A stretch of DNA of 64,000 nucleotides from Mycoplasmopsis bovis PG45 (GTDB taxonomy: Bacteria > Bacillota_I > Bacilli_A > Mycoplasmatales > Metamycoplasmataceae), in assembly GCF_000183385.1 (NCBI RefSeq), contig NC_014760.1, positions 558,001 to 622,000 on the forward strand. Direction: 5' to 3'. The notes beneath the pieces were generated by a model, which did no database searches, was not told the origin of the DNA, and saw only the letters and a program-made list of their open reading frames with translations. Within the stretch, counting starts at the first letter, position 1. Each line of letters begins with the position of its first letter. Below are positions 10,651-19,889 of this stretch, piece by piece. A program made the position numbers and the translations under genes.

Positions 10651-12660
10651 CTACCTTAAACTTTCATTATTGCTATTAAAACAGCTATAATTTTTTATTT
10701 CTTCAAAGTTTATTAAAGCTAGTTTATCTTTAATATCTATGCTATCTTCATCTTGTTTTTCAATTTTGACTTCATCAATAAGAGTATTAGCTTTATAAAG
10801 ATCTATTATTTTCATTTCCTTAAGATCTCAGTCAGTTGTAAACTCACCATCATAAATATCAATGTAGTCATGAATATAAGAATCTTTTTTCAAATAACTA
10901 TAAGCAGGCTTAAGTCTAAGGGCAATAGGCCTACTACCACCGGATGAAATAATAGTCATATCAGGATCTTTATACTTTAACTCAGCCACAGTCATTACAT
11001 TTTCTTTACTTTCGGACGTAGAAACAGTTTGCCTATTACTGTCACTTTGTTTTGAAATGCTTTCCTTTTTAACAGCTTTTTCGCCTAATGTATTTGATAG
11101 TGACTTAAGAGTTTCATCACTATTAGTTTCTAATAGTATTACTAGTCTAGCTTGTGCTTTAATTGCGTCAGCGTCTTTACCTTTTTCACTGTATTTTCTT
11201 AATTGTTCATATGATTGCAAAACTAATAGGAAAAGAATATTTCTACTTCTACTAATTGACATTCAGTCAGCTATTTCAGGAATTCTTAAAGAGTTAAACT
11301 CTTCTAAATAGAATTGCAACATTCGAGGTAATTTTTGGTTTGCTAATGAATTAGCATAGTCAATAGTGTCTCGATAAATTTGTGTAACTAACATGCTAAG
11401 TAGGAAATTAAATACTTGTTTATGATCAGGGAAACAAAGGAAAACAACATAAGGCTTATCATTTCTTACAACTTCTTTAATATTAATATTAGTTTTGCTA
11501 GTTAGCTTAGATACAGTCGGATTTTGGCTAAAGGCAATTAATACATTACTTGCATTAGCTAACATACCAGAAAGCGTTTCATTAACTATGTTTACTAATT
11601 GATCTTGTTCTTTAAATAAGTTGCTTCAGTATTTATTTTTTTCTTTATTTTTAGTAGTTATCTCAATTCATTTGCCTTGTTTAAATACTGCCGCCGAAGT
11701 ATAAGCTGCGACGTTTCTAAATGTAAAGTGTTCAATTGTAAAATTAGGATCTTCTAAGCTATAAAGGAGTAGAAATTGTATAACTACATGAATCATTGCC
11801 TTAGCTTGATTAACTCAAATTGTGTCTCTTTCTAAAGGCCAGGGCAATGCGTCAGTAATTTCGATAATTTTTTCAAATGCCTTATTGTAATTATCATCAC
11901 TTAAGTCTTCTTTTTTAATTGAGTGTAATTCATCTCATATTTGCTGTAAGGGATTTCAATTTAGTGAGTTTTTAGGATCTATAAAGTCAAATACTTTTAT
12001 TTCATATCCTTTTTGCTTTAAGATATTGCCGGTTCTAGCTAATATTTGCTTTTTAGGATCAGAAATTATCATATTAGGTCGTTCTTTATAGTCTAAATTG
12101 GCATTATAGTGTATTGATGGAATAACAATTTTTTCAGTTTTTTTACTACCAGCTATACCTATTACTATCCCGTGTGCGTCAGTATTATTGACAATATAAG
12201 GGTTGTTTCATATAGGCTTATCGACTTTTCCTAAAATAAAGTTTGCCTTGCCACTTTTAAACTTTTTACGGAGTAATTTACTGCTTCCTTCATTAGTAAA
12301 TTGATTATAAGTTCAGTTATTTTCACTATTAGAATTATTTCTATTCTTAATTTTGTAAATTATTCATCTTATTCACACTTGATAGCTTAAAGCAATGAAT
12401 CAAAATAACATACCAGCAAAAATAATTAAGAATGAATAGTTTCTATAGTTAGTATTTATTTTTCAAAATAGCCATATATCGTTTATAAAACTGCGTTGTC
12501 CTTTTACTCAGCTTTCAAAAATACTTGCACTTTTAGCTTGTATTAAATACGTAAGTATAGGTAGTAGTAATAAACATATGCTAGGTCAGATAATAAAAAC
12601 AAATGTATAAATTAAAAAATGTTGAACTTTACTTTTCTTAATTGCTTTTTTATCACTCAT
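10651..12660 (-). CDS. traG: ICE coupling protein, TraG/VirD4 family
   Basis: 669-residue type IV coupling protein, which links the relaxase-DNA complex to the secretion channel and pumps DNA. The N-terminus has two or three membrane helices (about residues 10-35 and 70-100). A Walker A-type loop, GIAGSKKTE, follows near residue 167. The ATPase body includes LPRMLQFYLEEFNSL, the usual Walker B region of VirD4/TraG proteins. Several TGA Trp codons are crossed. The ATG at 12658-12660 directly abuts the stop of the relaxase-like gene. TraG is an established component of mycoplasma ICEs and essential for their transfer. Confidence 0.9.
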
Positions 12661-14055
12661 TTATAAAATAACTTTCGACTTTACTCCGGATATATTCTTT
12701 TTGTACTTTCTTAAAGCTTGGAATTTTTGACTTCTACTTAAGCGGTTAAATTCATAATTTAAACTTCTTATCATTCTCTTAAGTTTAGAAATTTCATCAT
12801 ACTTATAAGGATAGAAACTTAGGCCTATAGGTAATTCATCATCATTAAAGTCTTGCTTTAGATCCTTTTCTTGATAATTTAAGCTAGTTTGTACTTCTTT
12901 TTCTTTAGCATTCATCTTTAAGCACTGTTTAACAATTATGTTGCCTATTTGCTTTTCGAATTCATCTTTTTCATTAGCATCAAATTCATCTTTTAGTCCA
13001 GTACTATATTTATTGCTAAATTTTGCTTTATTTATACTTTCGAACTCTTGCTTATATTTAGTAACTGCTAGAGCTATTTTTTGATTATTTTCTACTATTG
13101 CTTCATAAATATCATTAATAGCTTCTTTAACTTCTAAGTTATTCTTAGCAGCGGCATAAGATTTACTTTTAGAATTTTTATAAAAGTTGGCAATAACTTT
13201 TGACGCATTGAGTATTTTCAATTCATTTGCGCTTAAAGTTTCATAACTCTTAGTCTCTTGCTTATTATTTAAAGCAATAGTGCTTAGGAATAGTTCTTTA
13301 ATTTCTTTTCTATTGTTTCAAATACTATTTTTAAGGCTAAATAAATTTTGATATTCAGCTTGAGTCTTAATTGAATTTTCGAATAGATACTTAAAGCGTT
13401 CTACCGACTTAGAGCTAAATTTGCCAGATTGTCTATAGTTATTGCTATGATTAGTTTCTTTTTCAAAAAAGCCTAAATGAATATGCGGATATTTGCTGTT
13501 AGAGTGCAATGCCCAGTAGCCTTCTATTTTGTTAGGATCTAATTTATTAGCTTTAAGCAATGATTTCATATGCTTATTAAGTATTTCGTTTCATTCATTT
13601 TTATCAACCATTTGATTATCAATGCCTAATTGGCCAGGATTAAGAGTTATTTCTCAAATAAATTGATTATTGTTTTCTAGTTTTTCAAACTCTTTTTTAG
13701 CTTCTTTTGGATCAATATCAATAAGATTTTTTTCAAAAAGCTTGTGTAAACCAGTTTTACCTTCTAGTTTTTTCGATTCTTCTTTAGGGCTATATCCATC
13801 TATATGCTTTTCGGATAATTGATTTATTAACAATTTAGATTTCATAAACAAATTAACATTTAGTTTTTTACTATCCATTTCAGCTAATAAAGTAGTTCTA
13901 TTCTCATTATCATTTTGAATATATACAGCGCTTGGCCTGCTTATGTAGTCTATGTATCTTCCGCTAGTGTAATATTCATAGTTATGGATTTTATGAGTAT
14001 TTTTATTAGGCTTCTTTTTCATCTTAGGCTTAGCAAATTCAAAATATAAATACAA
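12661..14055 (-). CDS. Putative conjugative relaxase (HUH, MobL-like)
   Basis: 464-residue protein encoded immediately upstream of the coupling protein. Around residue 190 it has ALHSNSKYPHIHLGFFEKE, which fits the three-His metal site of HUH endonucleases (H...PHIHL). The N-terminal region carries a cluster of tyrosines, YEYYTSGRYIDYISR, resembling the start of MobL-type relaxases where the nicking Tyr lies. The C-terminal half is helical and charged. The start is TTG at 14053-14055, preceded by AAGGA; no ATG precedes the conserved block. In-frame TGA codons occur at about 13651 and 13316. A relaxase would nick oriT and lead the strand into the recipient. The family call needs a profile search, but position and motif agree. 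Confidence 0.6.
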
Positions 14056-14058
14056 TTT

Positions 14059-14181
14059 TTAGTCCTTGATTGCTAAATTACACTCATATGTATATTTTGT
14101 TTCTATCTTAATATCGGAAATTAAAGCTTTTAAAGTGTTTTTAACTTTTGAATCAATATTCTCTAGTATCTTATTTTTCAT
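14059..14181 (-). CDS. 40-residue ORF leading the ICE transfer operon
   Basis: MKNKILENIDSKVKNTLKAL... ends in KD, three bases before the TTG start of the relaxase-like gene. The start codon follows an AGAAGGTAAAT sequence that is the last copy of the upstream repeat array, so the array supplies its ribosome binding site. It could be a small DNA-binding accessory protein or a leader peptide; no family recognised. Confidence 0.4.
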   Translation of the reverse strand: MKNKILENIDSKVKNTLKALISDIKIETKYTYECNLAIKD

Positions 14182-14182
14182 A

Positions 14183-14372
14183 TTTACCTTCTATTACCTT
14201 CTAGTTCTTATTACCTTTTATATCTCTTCTAGTTATTACCTTTCATATACCTTCTAGTTATTGTCTTTATTTATTGTCTTTATTTATTGTCTTTTATATA
14301 CCTTCTATTACCTTCTAGTTCTTATTACCTTTATTAGTTGTCTTTTATATACCTTCTATTACCTTCTAGTTG
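14183..14372 (-). repeat. AGAAGGTA repeat array upstream of the relaxase operon
   Basis: About 190 bases of short direct repeats. On the minus strand AGAAGGTA occurs seven times, mixed with AAGGTAATA and AAAGACAATAA variants; a 34-base composite unit occurs twice (near 14286 and 14339). No coding capacity. The position, directly before a relaxase-like gene at the element edge, suggests an oriT, iterons or a regulatory array, but the repeat also looks like a multiplied ribosome binding site. Confidence 0.6.
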
Positions 14373-14945
14373 ATAATTGAATTTATTAAAAATCTCTTAT
14401 TATCTAGTTTTATTGATTGAAATGTCCGCGTAATTCTTTTTGAATTGACAAAGAACTCATACTCGTTTTTAAATAGAATTAAGCTTTTTGAAAATGAATT
14501 ATTTTTGTGCATTTTCATTATGTTCAGCATATCCTATATTTGCAAAAGCTTTAATTGTGCAATTTGTATAAAACGCTTAAAGTTAATGCTTTTTAATTTG
14601 GAAATTGAAACAAATTTGACACTAGTCCTGATTGTTTTATAAATGTTAGTAATTCCAAAACACTTTTCCTTCCATAAATTTTTTAAATGTTTGTAGTCAA
14701 TTTTTAGTTTACTTTTAAAAGTAGTTAAATTTGTCCTATATTTAGTTCTTAGTATTTTTGGTTTTCATATTTTGTTTTGCTTAGAAAAAATAATTGCTTA
14801 TTGCATTGTCTCTACGTTTAACATATGTGCTAAAAACTGCTTTTTGTAATATAACCATTGGAGCAAATTAATTACCTAAAGCGAGCAAATAAAAGAGCCC
14901 CCAGATTGAATAGGAGGCTAGTTATACTTTGTTTTTACAGTTTAA
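14373..14945. other. Gene-free AT-rich stretch at the presumed ICE edge
   Basis: About 570 bases without a convincing gene on either strand; one 65-codon open frame on the plus strand lacks a ribosome site and has atypical composition. The ICE terminus and insertion junction probably lie here or in the repeat array, because ICE genes stop on one side and an unrelated transposase remnant begins on the other. I could not define terminal repeats without the other end of the element. Confidence 0.4.
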
Positions 14946-15215
14946 AATACATTAGAGTTAGAAACTGTTAGACAGCATGATGATTACAGTGTTTATGGTG
15001 ATGAGTTTTTAAATATGCTTACCCTTATAATTGGAAACAGAATAAAGAATAAATTTGCTGACTCAAGAATTTTAGAGACTAAAACTTATCTTGATGTAAT
15101 GAAAATATTTAAGCAATATAAAAAAATACAAATGCCATATAAAAATGACATTTGGTATGAAACTGAGCTCCCCAAAAAAAGTATGGAACTTATTGAAAAA
15201 ATCTTATATAGTTAA
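14946..15215 (+). pseudogene. 3' remnant of an IS4-superfamily transposase
   Basis: Open frame without a start, entered after a TAA at 14943. It encodes LELETVRQHDDYSVYGDEFL, then MLTLIIGNRIKNK and a short basic tail ending EKILYS. This aligns with the C-terminal end of the outer transposase at 60-63 kb (NYRLLATEFINFLSSIMLCRIKN), so it is the last 90 or so codons of a related transposase whose catalytic region is gone. It marks old insertion activity at the ICE border. Confidence 0.65.
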
Positions 15216-15229
15216 TTTTTGGGAAACTT

Positions 15230-16623
15230 TTAATTTTTATTTCAGGCATTTAATACTATTTGTTTGTATTTATAGTTAGGTTCAAATATATTACTTGGTT
15301 TTGCTACTACATCCTTTTTAATTCTTCATTTTGACAAGTCTTTTGAAAATGCATACGCATAAAGAAACAATTCAGCTATATTGCCAACTTTCTGAACGTT
15401 TCAGTTTTCTATTTTTCCATTAAAAGAATTTGCACCTTTAAACATTGATTCCATATCTACTACATTGGAAACATCTCATTTATCTAAATCTTGGTTAAAT
15501 TTTTTTGCGTCATGGAACATTTCAGACATTTGACTTACATTAGACACATTTCACGAATTAAGTGGTTGGTTAAATTTTTCTGCACCAGCAAATAAAGATA
15601 ACATATTTTTTACATTTTTAGTATTTCATTTTGAAATATCTTGATTAAATTCTTTTGCATCATAAAACATTTGATTCATTAATTCTACATTAGAAACATC
15701 TCATTTATCTAAGTTTAAAACTTTTTCAAATTTAAAGTCTTTAAAAGCAAATTTTAGACTTGAAATTTTCAAAGGAAGATGTTTTGGAACTTCTTTTGTA
15801 TTTTTTGGCATGTTATCTATTTCTATTACTTTTTCATTATTAGAATATTCTTTGCTTTTCAATGAATAACCTATTTGAGTAATAATTACATTTTGCTCAT
15901 TATCTTGTAAATTTGAAAACTTGCCATCTGGAACTGTAATGATGTTTCCTTTATTATTTTCAATATAATATTTTGTGGCCACTCTATCTTTTAAAACTTT
16001 TCCCAATTGTACTTCGAATTCATGAATCCCTAAACGTAATTTAACATTATTTTCTGGTTTATTATTACCCACTTCAAAAGTTGTATCTTTATTTCCATGA
16101 GCCAGTTCTAAGTTTTTAATTCCTTCTTCTTTAGCAAAAACATTTATTTGGTCTAAGAAGTCTTTACGAGTATGAAATGAACCGAAAGCATCCTTTTGTT
16201 CTTCTATGATTTTTTTAACTTTCTCAATATTATTTTTATCTTCTTGCTCTTGTTTCTCTTTTAATTTCTTTTCTTCCTCTATTTTCTTCTTTTCATCTTC
16301 TATTTTTTTCTTTTCTTCTTCTAATTTCTTTTGCTTTTCTTCTTCTATTTTCTTCTTTTCTTTTTCATCATCTGTTTCGTTTGGATTTACTAGAGATTCT
16401 GAATTTTGATTGTTGTCTGTTTTCTCATTTTTATCAGACTTATCATCATTATCATTAATAGAATTGGGGGGGTCATCTGTTTTGAAGTTTGCGAGTTAGA
16501 TTCGTTGTTTATTATTTGAACTTTTTCATCATTATCATTTTTCTTACAAGAAGCAGCAACTAATGGCATAAGTAAGAGAGATGATAAAGATCCAATAGAT
16601 ATAATTTTTTTAATCTTCTTCAT
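15230..16623 (-). CDS. DUF285 surface lipoprotein, phase-OFF by a 7-C tract
   Basis: Starts MKKIKKIISIGSL... with lipobox LVAASC (Cys26). At codons 51-53 a run of seven C on the coding strand shifts the frame, and the ribosome stops 77 residues in (TAG near 16390). In the alternative frame the gene continues without a stop to 15230: an acidic linker (DDPPNSINDNDD), a long Glu/Lys coiled coil of EEEKKKIE type, a middle domain, and about four 25-residue DUF285 repeats of the W-VSNV-M--MF--A--FN form at the C-terminus, ending NAWNKN. One extra C (8) or two fewer (5) would restore a protein of about 464 residues. Homopolymer slippage is a known mycoplasma on/off switch. A sequencing error in the run is the main alternative. 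Confidence 0.8.
16466..16472 (-). repeat. Poly-C (7) contingency tract in lipoprotein gene
   Basis: Seven G on the plus strand, read as C7 in the lipoprotein gene. With 5 or 8 C the signal peptide and the DUF285 body are in one frame; with 7 they are not. Confidence 0.85.
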
Positions 16624-16722
16624 TCTAAAGTTTTTTCCTTTAATTTACTTGGTTTATATGTAAATAATTCATCAATAATATTAATATGTTGTAAAAACAT
16701 CCTATTTATACCATAAAACAAA

Positions 16723-16740
16723 AATACACAAAATATTTAT
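16723..16740. repeat. Left copy of 18-bp target duplication of the IS1634-family element
   Basis: AATACACAAAATATTTAT occurs directly before the left IS end and again at 18614-18631 directly after the right end. Long target duplications are characteristic of IS1634-family elements. Confidence 0.9.
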
Positions 16741-16756
16741 CCTACGTTTCCCACTT

Positions 16757-16795
16757 AGTCGCGAAAACACTCAGTTTTCGGCGACTATATTTTTT
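16757..16795 (+). terminator. Insulating hairpin at IS left end
   Basis: AGTCGCGAAAAC...GTTTTCGGCGACT forms a long stem with a 4-5 base loop, followed by ATATTTTTTTAT. Read from outside the element it works as a terminator that would stop external transcripts from entering the transposase gene, a common IS self-restraint device. Confidence 0.7.
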
Positions 16796-16837
16796 TATAA
16801 AAAAATATAATTTATTATACTTTTATGCTTAAATATG

Positions 16838-16850
16838 ATATAATAAAAAC
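16838..16850 (+). promoter_or_regulatory. Transposase promoter, probably leaderless mRNA
   Basis: ATATGATATAATAAAAAC precedes the ATG at 16851. The -10 box TATAAT ends about 7 bases before the start codon and no ribosome binding site lies between them, so transcription should begin at or near the ATG. Leaderless messages are common in mycoplasmas and would keep transposase levels low. Confidence 0.55.
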
Positions 16851-18524
16851 ATGAAGAAGTCGAAAAATGATGCAAAAAGACAATGAAGAACATCAATAGC
16901 AAGAGTCAAAAAAGGTGAATACTTATCAATTGGAGTGCCAAGACCAGATAACAAAGGTTTTGTATACAGATTAGGATATGGTTATTTGCATGAATTAAAA
17001 CAATATCACGATGATCCGCTAACAATTATCAAAGCAATTATTGCAAACTTTCCATTGTCTTGAACAAAAGAACAAGCAAGAACTAAATTAGATGAGATTC
17101 TTAAAGAGAAAAAAGAGACCAAAAAAGAAGTTTTAGAAAGGTTCAAAGGTTACGAAGTAGTTGAAAAACTATTTGATTATTTAAATATTTTTAACGATTG
17201 TTCACCCACAAAATCGACAACATTAAAAGATGTTGTTTTACAGTTGATTTATCAAAGAATTAAAAATCCAATAAGCGTTTTTAACACTTATATGACAGCA
17301 AAAAAAGAAAAAATAGACACTTATTCAAAAAATTCATTTTATAGATCATTAGACTATATAGCAAAAAACAAAGATGAAATTTTAAGAAATTTAAATGCAC
17401 AAATTTGTGCAAATACTAATAGAAAAATTGATGTATTATGATTTGATGCAACAACTACTTATTTTGAAACATTTTCTCGTGAAGGTTATAAAAAACCTGG
17501 CTATTCAAAAGATGGAAAATTTAAAGAAGACCAGATTGTTATAGGTATGGCAACTGATGAAAATGGGATACCGTTACACTACAAAATATTTCCAGGAAAT
17601 GTTACCGATTCAAATACTTTCATACCATTTATGCTTGAAATTGCAGATATTTATGAAGTTAACAGTGTAACTATAATTGCTGACAAAGGAATGAGTGTTA
17701 ATAGAAATATTAGATTTTTAGAATCTAAGAATTGAAAATACATAATTTCATATAGAATGAAAGCTGGAAGCAAACAATTTAAAGAGTATGTATTAGATGA
17801 AAAAGATTATGTAAATGATGGTGGTTTGATATACAAAACTCGTGATATTGCATCATCATACAATAAAAAAAGAATTAATGAACATTTTAGAAGACAAATA
17901 ATTAGTTTTAGCCAAAAACGAGCAACTAAAGACAAAAACGATAGAGACATTTTAATTCAAAATTTCACTAAGAAAATGAATAAAGATAATCTTGTTTCTT
18001 GTGATGATCTAGCGGGATCTAAAAAATATAGATTCTTCAAACCTATAAACAAAGGTGCATTTTATGAACTTGACATAGAAAAAATACAAGAAGATCAAAA
18101 ATATGATGGATACTATGTTTACGAAACAAACAGAACAGATTTATCAGTAAAAGAAGTTATTAATTTATATTCAAAACAATGACAAATTGAGTCTAATTTC
18201 AAGACATTAAAAGGTAAATTATCTCTTCGTCCAATGTATTTATCAACTTGAAACCATATTGTTGGTTACATCTGTTTATGTTTCATTTCATTAGTGTTTT
18301 TAAATTACATCATCTACATTCTAAATTCAAAATTAGGACTGACTGGAAAAAGTAAAATTACTGAGCATAAAGTGATTAATGTTATCAAAGAAGTTAAAGA
18401 AATTGAAGTATTTGTAAATAAACAAAAAATCGAAACTATACAAGTTTATAACGACGAGTTACAAGAAAGTTGGCAAACTTATCAAATATTATTAGAACTT
18501 TTAACAAAAGAAAAAGTCACTTAG
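16851..18524 (+). CDS. IS1634-family transposase
   Basis: 557-residue DDE transposase read through several TGA (Trp) codons. Catalytic Asp candidates are in VLWFDATTTYFE (about residue 201) and IIADKGMSVN (about residue 281). The Glu lies in YSKQWQIESNFKTLKG near residue 448, matching the Y-(2)-R/Q-(3)-E-(6)-K signature of the IS4/IS1634 group. The N-terminal 150 residues are basic and should bind the inverted repeats. Length fits the family (about 530-560). All catalytic residues appear present, so the gene looks functional. A stem-loop with T-rich tail follows the stop at about 18540-18590. Confidence 0.9.
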
Positions 18525-18613
18525 ACATTACATTGTAAAAAAACATAACTTATGAAATCAAAAATTTACATAATTATGTTTTCTTGTTTTATGCTTAAAC
18601 TGGGAAACGTAGG

Positions 18614-18631
18614 AATACACAAAATATTTAT
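18614..18631. repeat. Right copy of 18-bp target duplication
   Basis: Identical to 16723-16740; together they define the insertion event. Confidence 0.9.
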
Positions 18632-18670
18632 GTTGAAATTTAACACTATTTTTAATGTATGAAATTAAAT

Positions 18671-18694
18671 AAAAAAACTATGAAATTTCATAGT
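18671..18694 (-). terminator. Terminator of the toxin-antitoxin operon
   Basis: Perfect palindrome ACTATGAAATTTCATAGT followed on the minus strand by TTTTTTT, 27 bases after the toxin stop codon. Confidence 0.8.
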
Positions 18695-18720
18695 AATTTA
18701 TTAGTTAAACACAAATGCTT

Positions 18721-19110
18721 CTATTCGTTAAAATTGTGTTTAGAATCAATTTTTGTTAATACAAAATAATTGTTCTCATTAAAATAGCCAAATAGTCTAA
18801 ATTTTTGCTGATCTTTACCTAAATGAATTTCTCTAACATCCATATCTTGCTCTTCAATGTGCCTTTTAACTAATGGCTTAAAACGTTTTCTCATATATGT
18901 TTTTTCTACTTGAGATATTGTCATCTTTTTTTCAAGAATGTCATTAACAAAATTATTAAACTTCTTTAATCCATCTAAATCCAAAGATTTAAAATCATAC
19001 CCATTATCTAGTTTATTTACAATTGCAAACTTAAAAACTATCTCTTTGTTTGTATGAAATAAATTTGTTTTCTTATTTAAATTTAACTCACTTGTTAATT
19101 TTTTATTCAA
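18721..19110 (-). CDS. Putative toxin partner of the Panacea antitoxin
   Basis: 129-residue basic soluble protein whose TTG start (19108-19110) lies two bases after the antitoxin stop codon, so expression is coupled. The C-terminal third reads REIHLGKDQQKFRLFGYFN and then YFVLTKIDSKHNF, a strand pattern reminiscent of RelE/HigB-type mRNA-cleaving toxins (REI..G..RLFGFF....ILT), with scattered Lys, Arg and His but no firm active site. Position downstream of a Panacea-domain gene is the usual toxin place in PanAT systems, whose toxins are very varied. Function is inferred from operon structure; the fold similarity is only a visual impression. Confidence 0.55.
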   Translation of the reverse strand: MNKKLTSELNLNKKTNLFHTNKEIVFKFAIVNKLDNGYDFKSLDLDGLKKFNNFVNDILEKKMTISQVEKTYMRKRFKPLVKRHIEEQDMDVREIHLGKDQQKFRLFGYFNENNYFVLTKIDSKHNFNE

Positions 19111-19112
19111 AG

Positions 19113-19565
19113 TTAATCTCCTGAATAAATGCTTTTATAAAAATTTTTCATATCGGCCGGATCAATTACTTTAGTTGATATTTCAAATTCTGATAGACCA
19201 TTTCTAGCTTTTAGCCATGGTTCTTCTGAATGTGATATTGCTTCTAATTCATATCCTGATTTATCCCCATAAGTAATCCAAACAGCATCTAGTAGCTCTA
19301 AAATGTTTTTGCTGAATTTCTCATCATTTGGCTTTAATTGTTCAATTTCATTTCAGCCATATTCTTTATAATCATGTCAAAGTTCAGGAGAAACTGGACC
19401 ATGAACTCATGCTTGAAAAGCAGTGTCACTTAGAATGCCTTCACCAAGCAATGCATTTGCTCATGCTTCAGCATAATATGTTAATTTTTGAAGCTTTTTA
19501 GGAGTCATACTTTCTTTTGACAAAAATCAGTTTGAAACATCTTTATAACTATATTTCTTGTTCAT
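19113..19565 (-). CDS. panA: Panacea-domain (SocA/DUF4065) antitoxin
   Basis: 150-residue protein with the hallmark Panacea sequence: MTPKKLQKLTYYAEAW near the N-terminus, then DTAFQAWVHGPVSPELWHDY, LLDAVWITYGDKSGYELE and HSEEPWLKAR. Panacea proteins are antitoxins that neutralise many unrelated toxins by direct binding, found in bacteria, phages and mobile elements. Four Trp residues are encoded by TGA. ATG at 19563-19565 has AAAGGAGTTGAA. The next gene, two bases downstream, is the candidate toxin, and a terminator closes the two-gene operon. It lies in accessory DNA beside an insertion sequence, suggesting gain by transfer. Confidence 0.88.
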
Positions 19566-19701
19566 ATTTCAACTCCTTTAATTACATTATAAATTTTATC
19601 ACACTTAAAAAAGTACTAGTAAAATACCTAATAATGCAATTAGAATATAATTAGCGAGTAATTATAAAGTAATTACTTTCTAATTAGTTTTTTAGTAAAA
19701 A

Positions 19702-19839
19702 TTAAACTTTAAAAAGTTTGTCATTTGGTGATAGCTCTAAAACAATATTTGAATTATTAAGCACATGTTCTGGAATTTTATCTTTAAGTATTGAAATAAT
19801 TAATTGTGCTTTACTATGTAATAAATAGTTATGTATATC
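19702..19839 (-). pseudogene. 3' gene remnant of unknown function
   Basis: A frame with no start codon encodes LLHSKAQLIISILKDKIPEH and a tail ending NDKLFKV before TAA. It sits alone in a 275-base stretch between the antitoxin gene and the SDR gene. The rest of that stretch shows only AT-rich sequence. The source gene was not recognised. Confidence 0.35.
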
Positions 19840-19889
19840 ACTATTTTATAGATGATTGAGCTGCCACGATATAAAACAAAATAAAAAAC

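Larger units (their letters stand above)
16741..18613 (+). mobile_element. Complete IS1634-family insertion sequence (1873 bp)
   Basis: Bounded by inverted repeats beginning CCTACGTTTCCCA on the left and ending TGGGAAACGTAGG on the right, and by an 18-bp target duplication. Contains one intact transposase gene. A strong hairpin at 16757-16786 followed by T residues lies just inside the left end. Inserted about 118 bases upstream of the DUF285 lipoprotein start, in the space before the Panacea-type toxin-antitoxin operon. Both ends and the reading frame are intact, so it may be active. Confidence 0.93.

Noticed and set aside
14183-14372. CRISPR array
   Set aside because: Repeats are short, irregular in spacing and form composite direct repeats with no unique spacers of constant length. 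No cas genes nearby.
14445-14642. 65-codon plus-strand frame in the gene-free stretch
   Set aside because: No ribosome site, no similarity recognised, and composition typical of AT-rich intergenic DNA.
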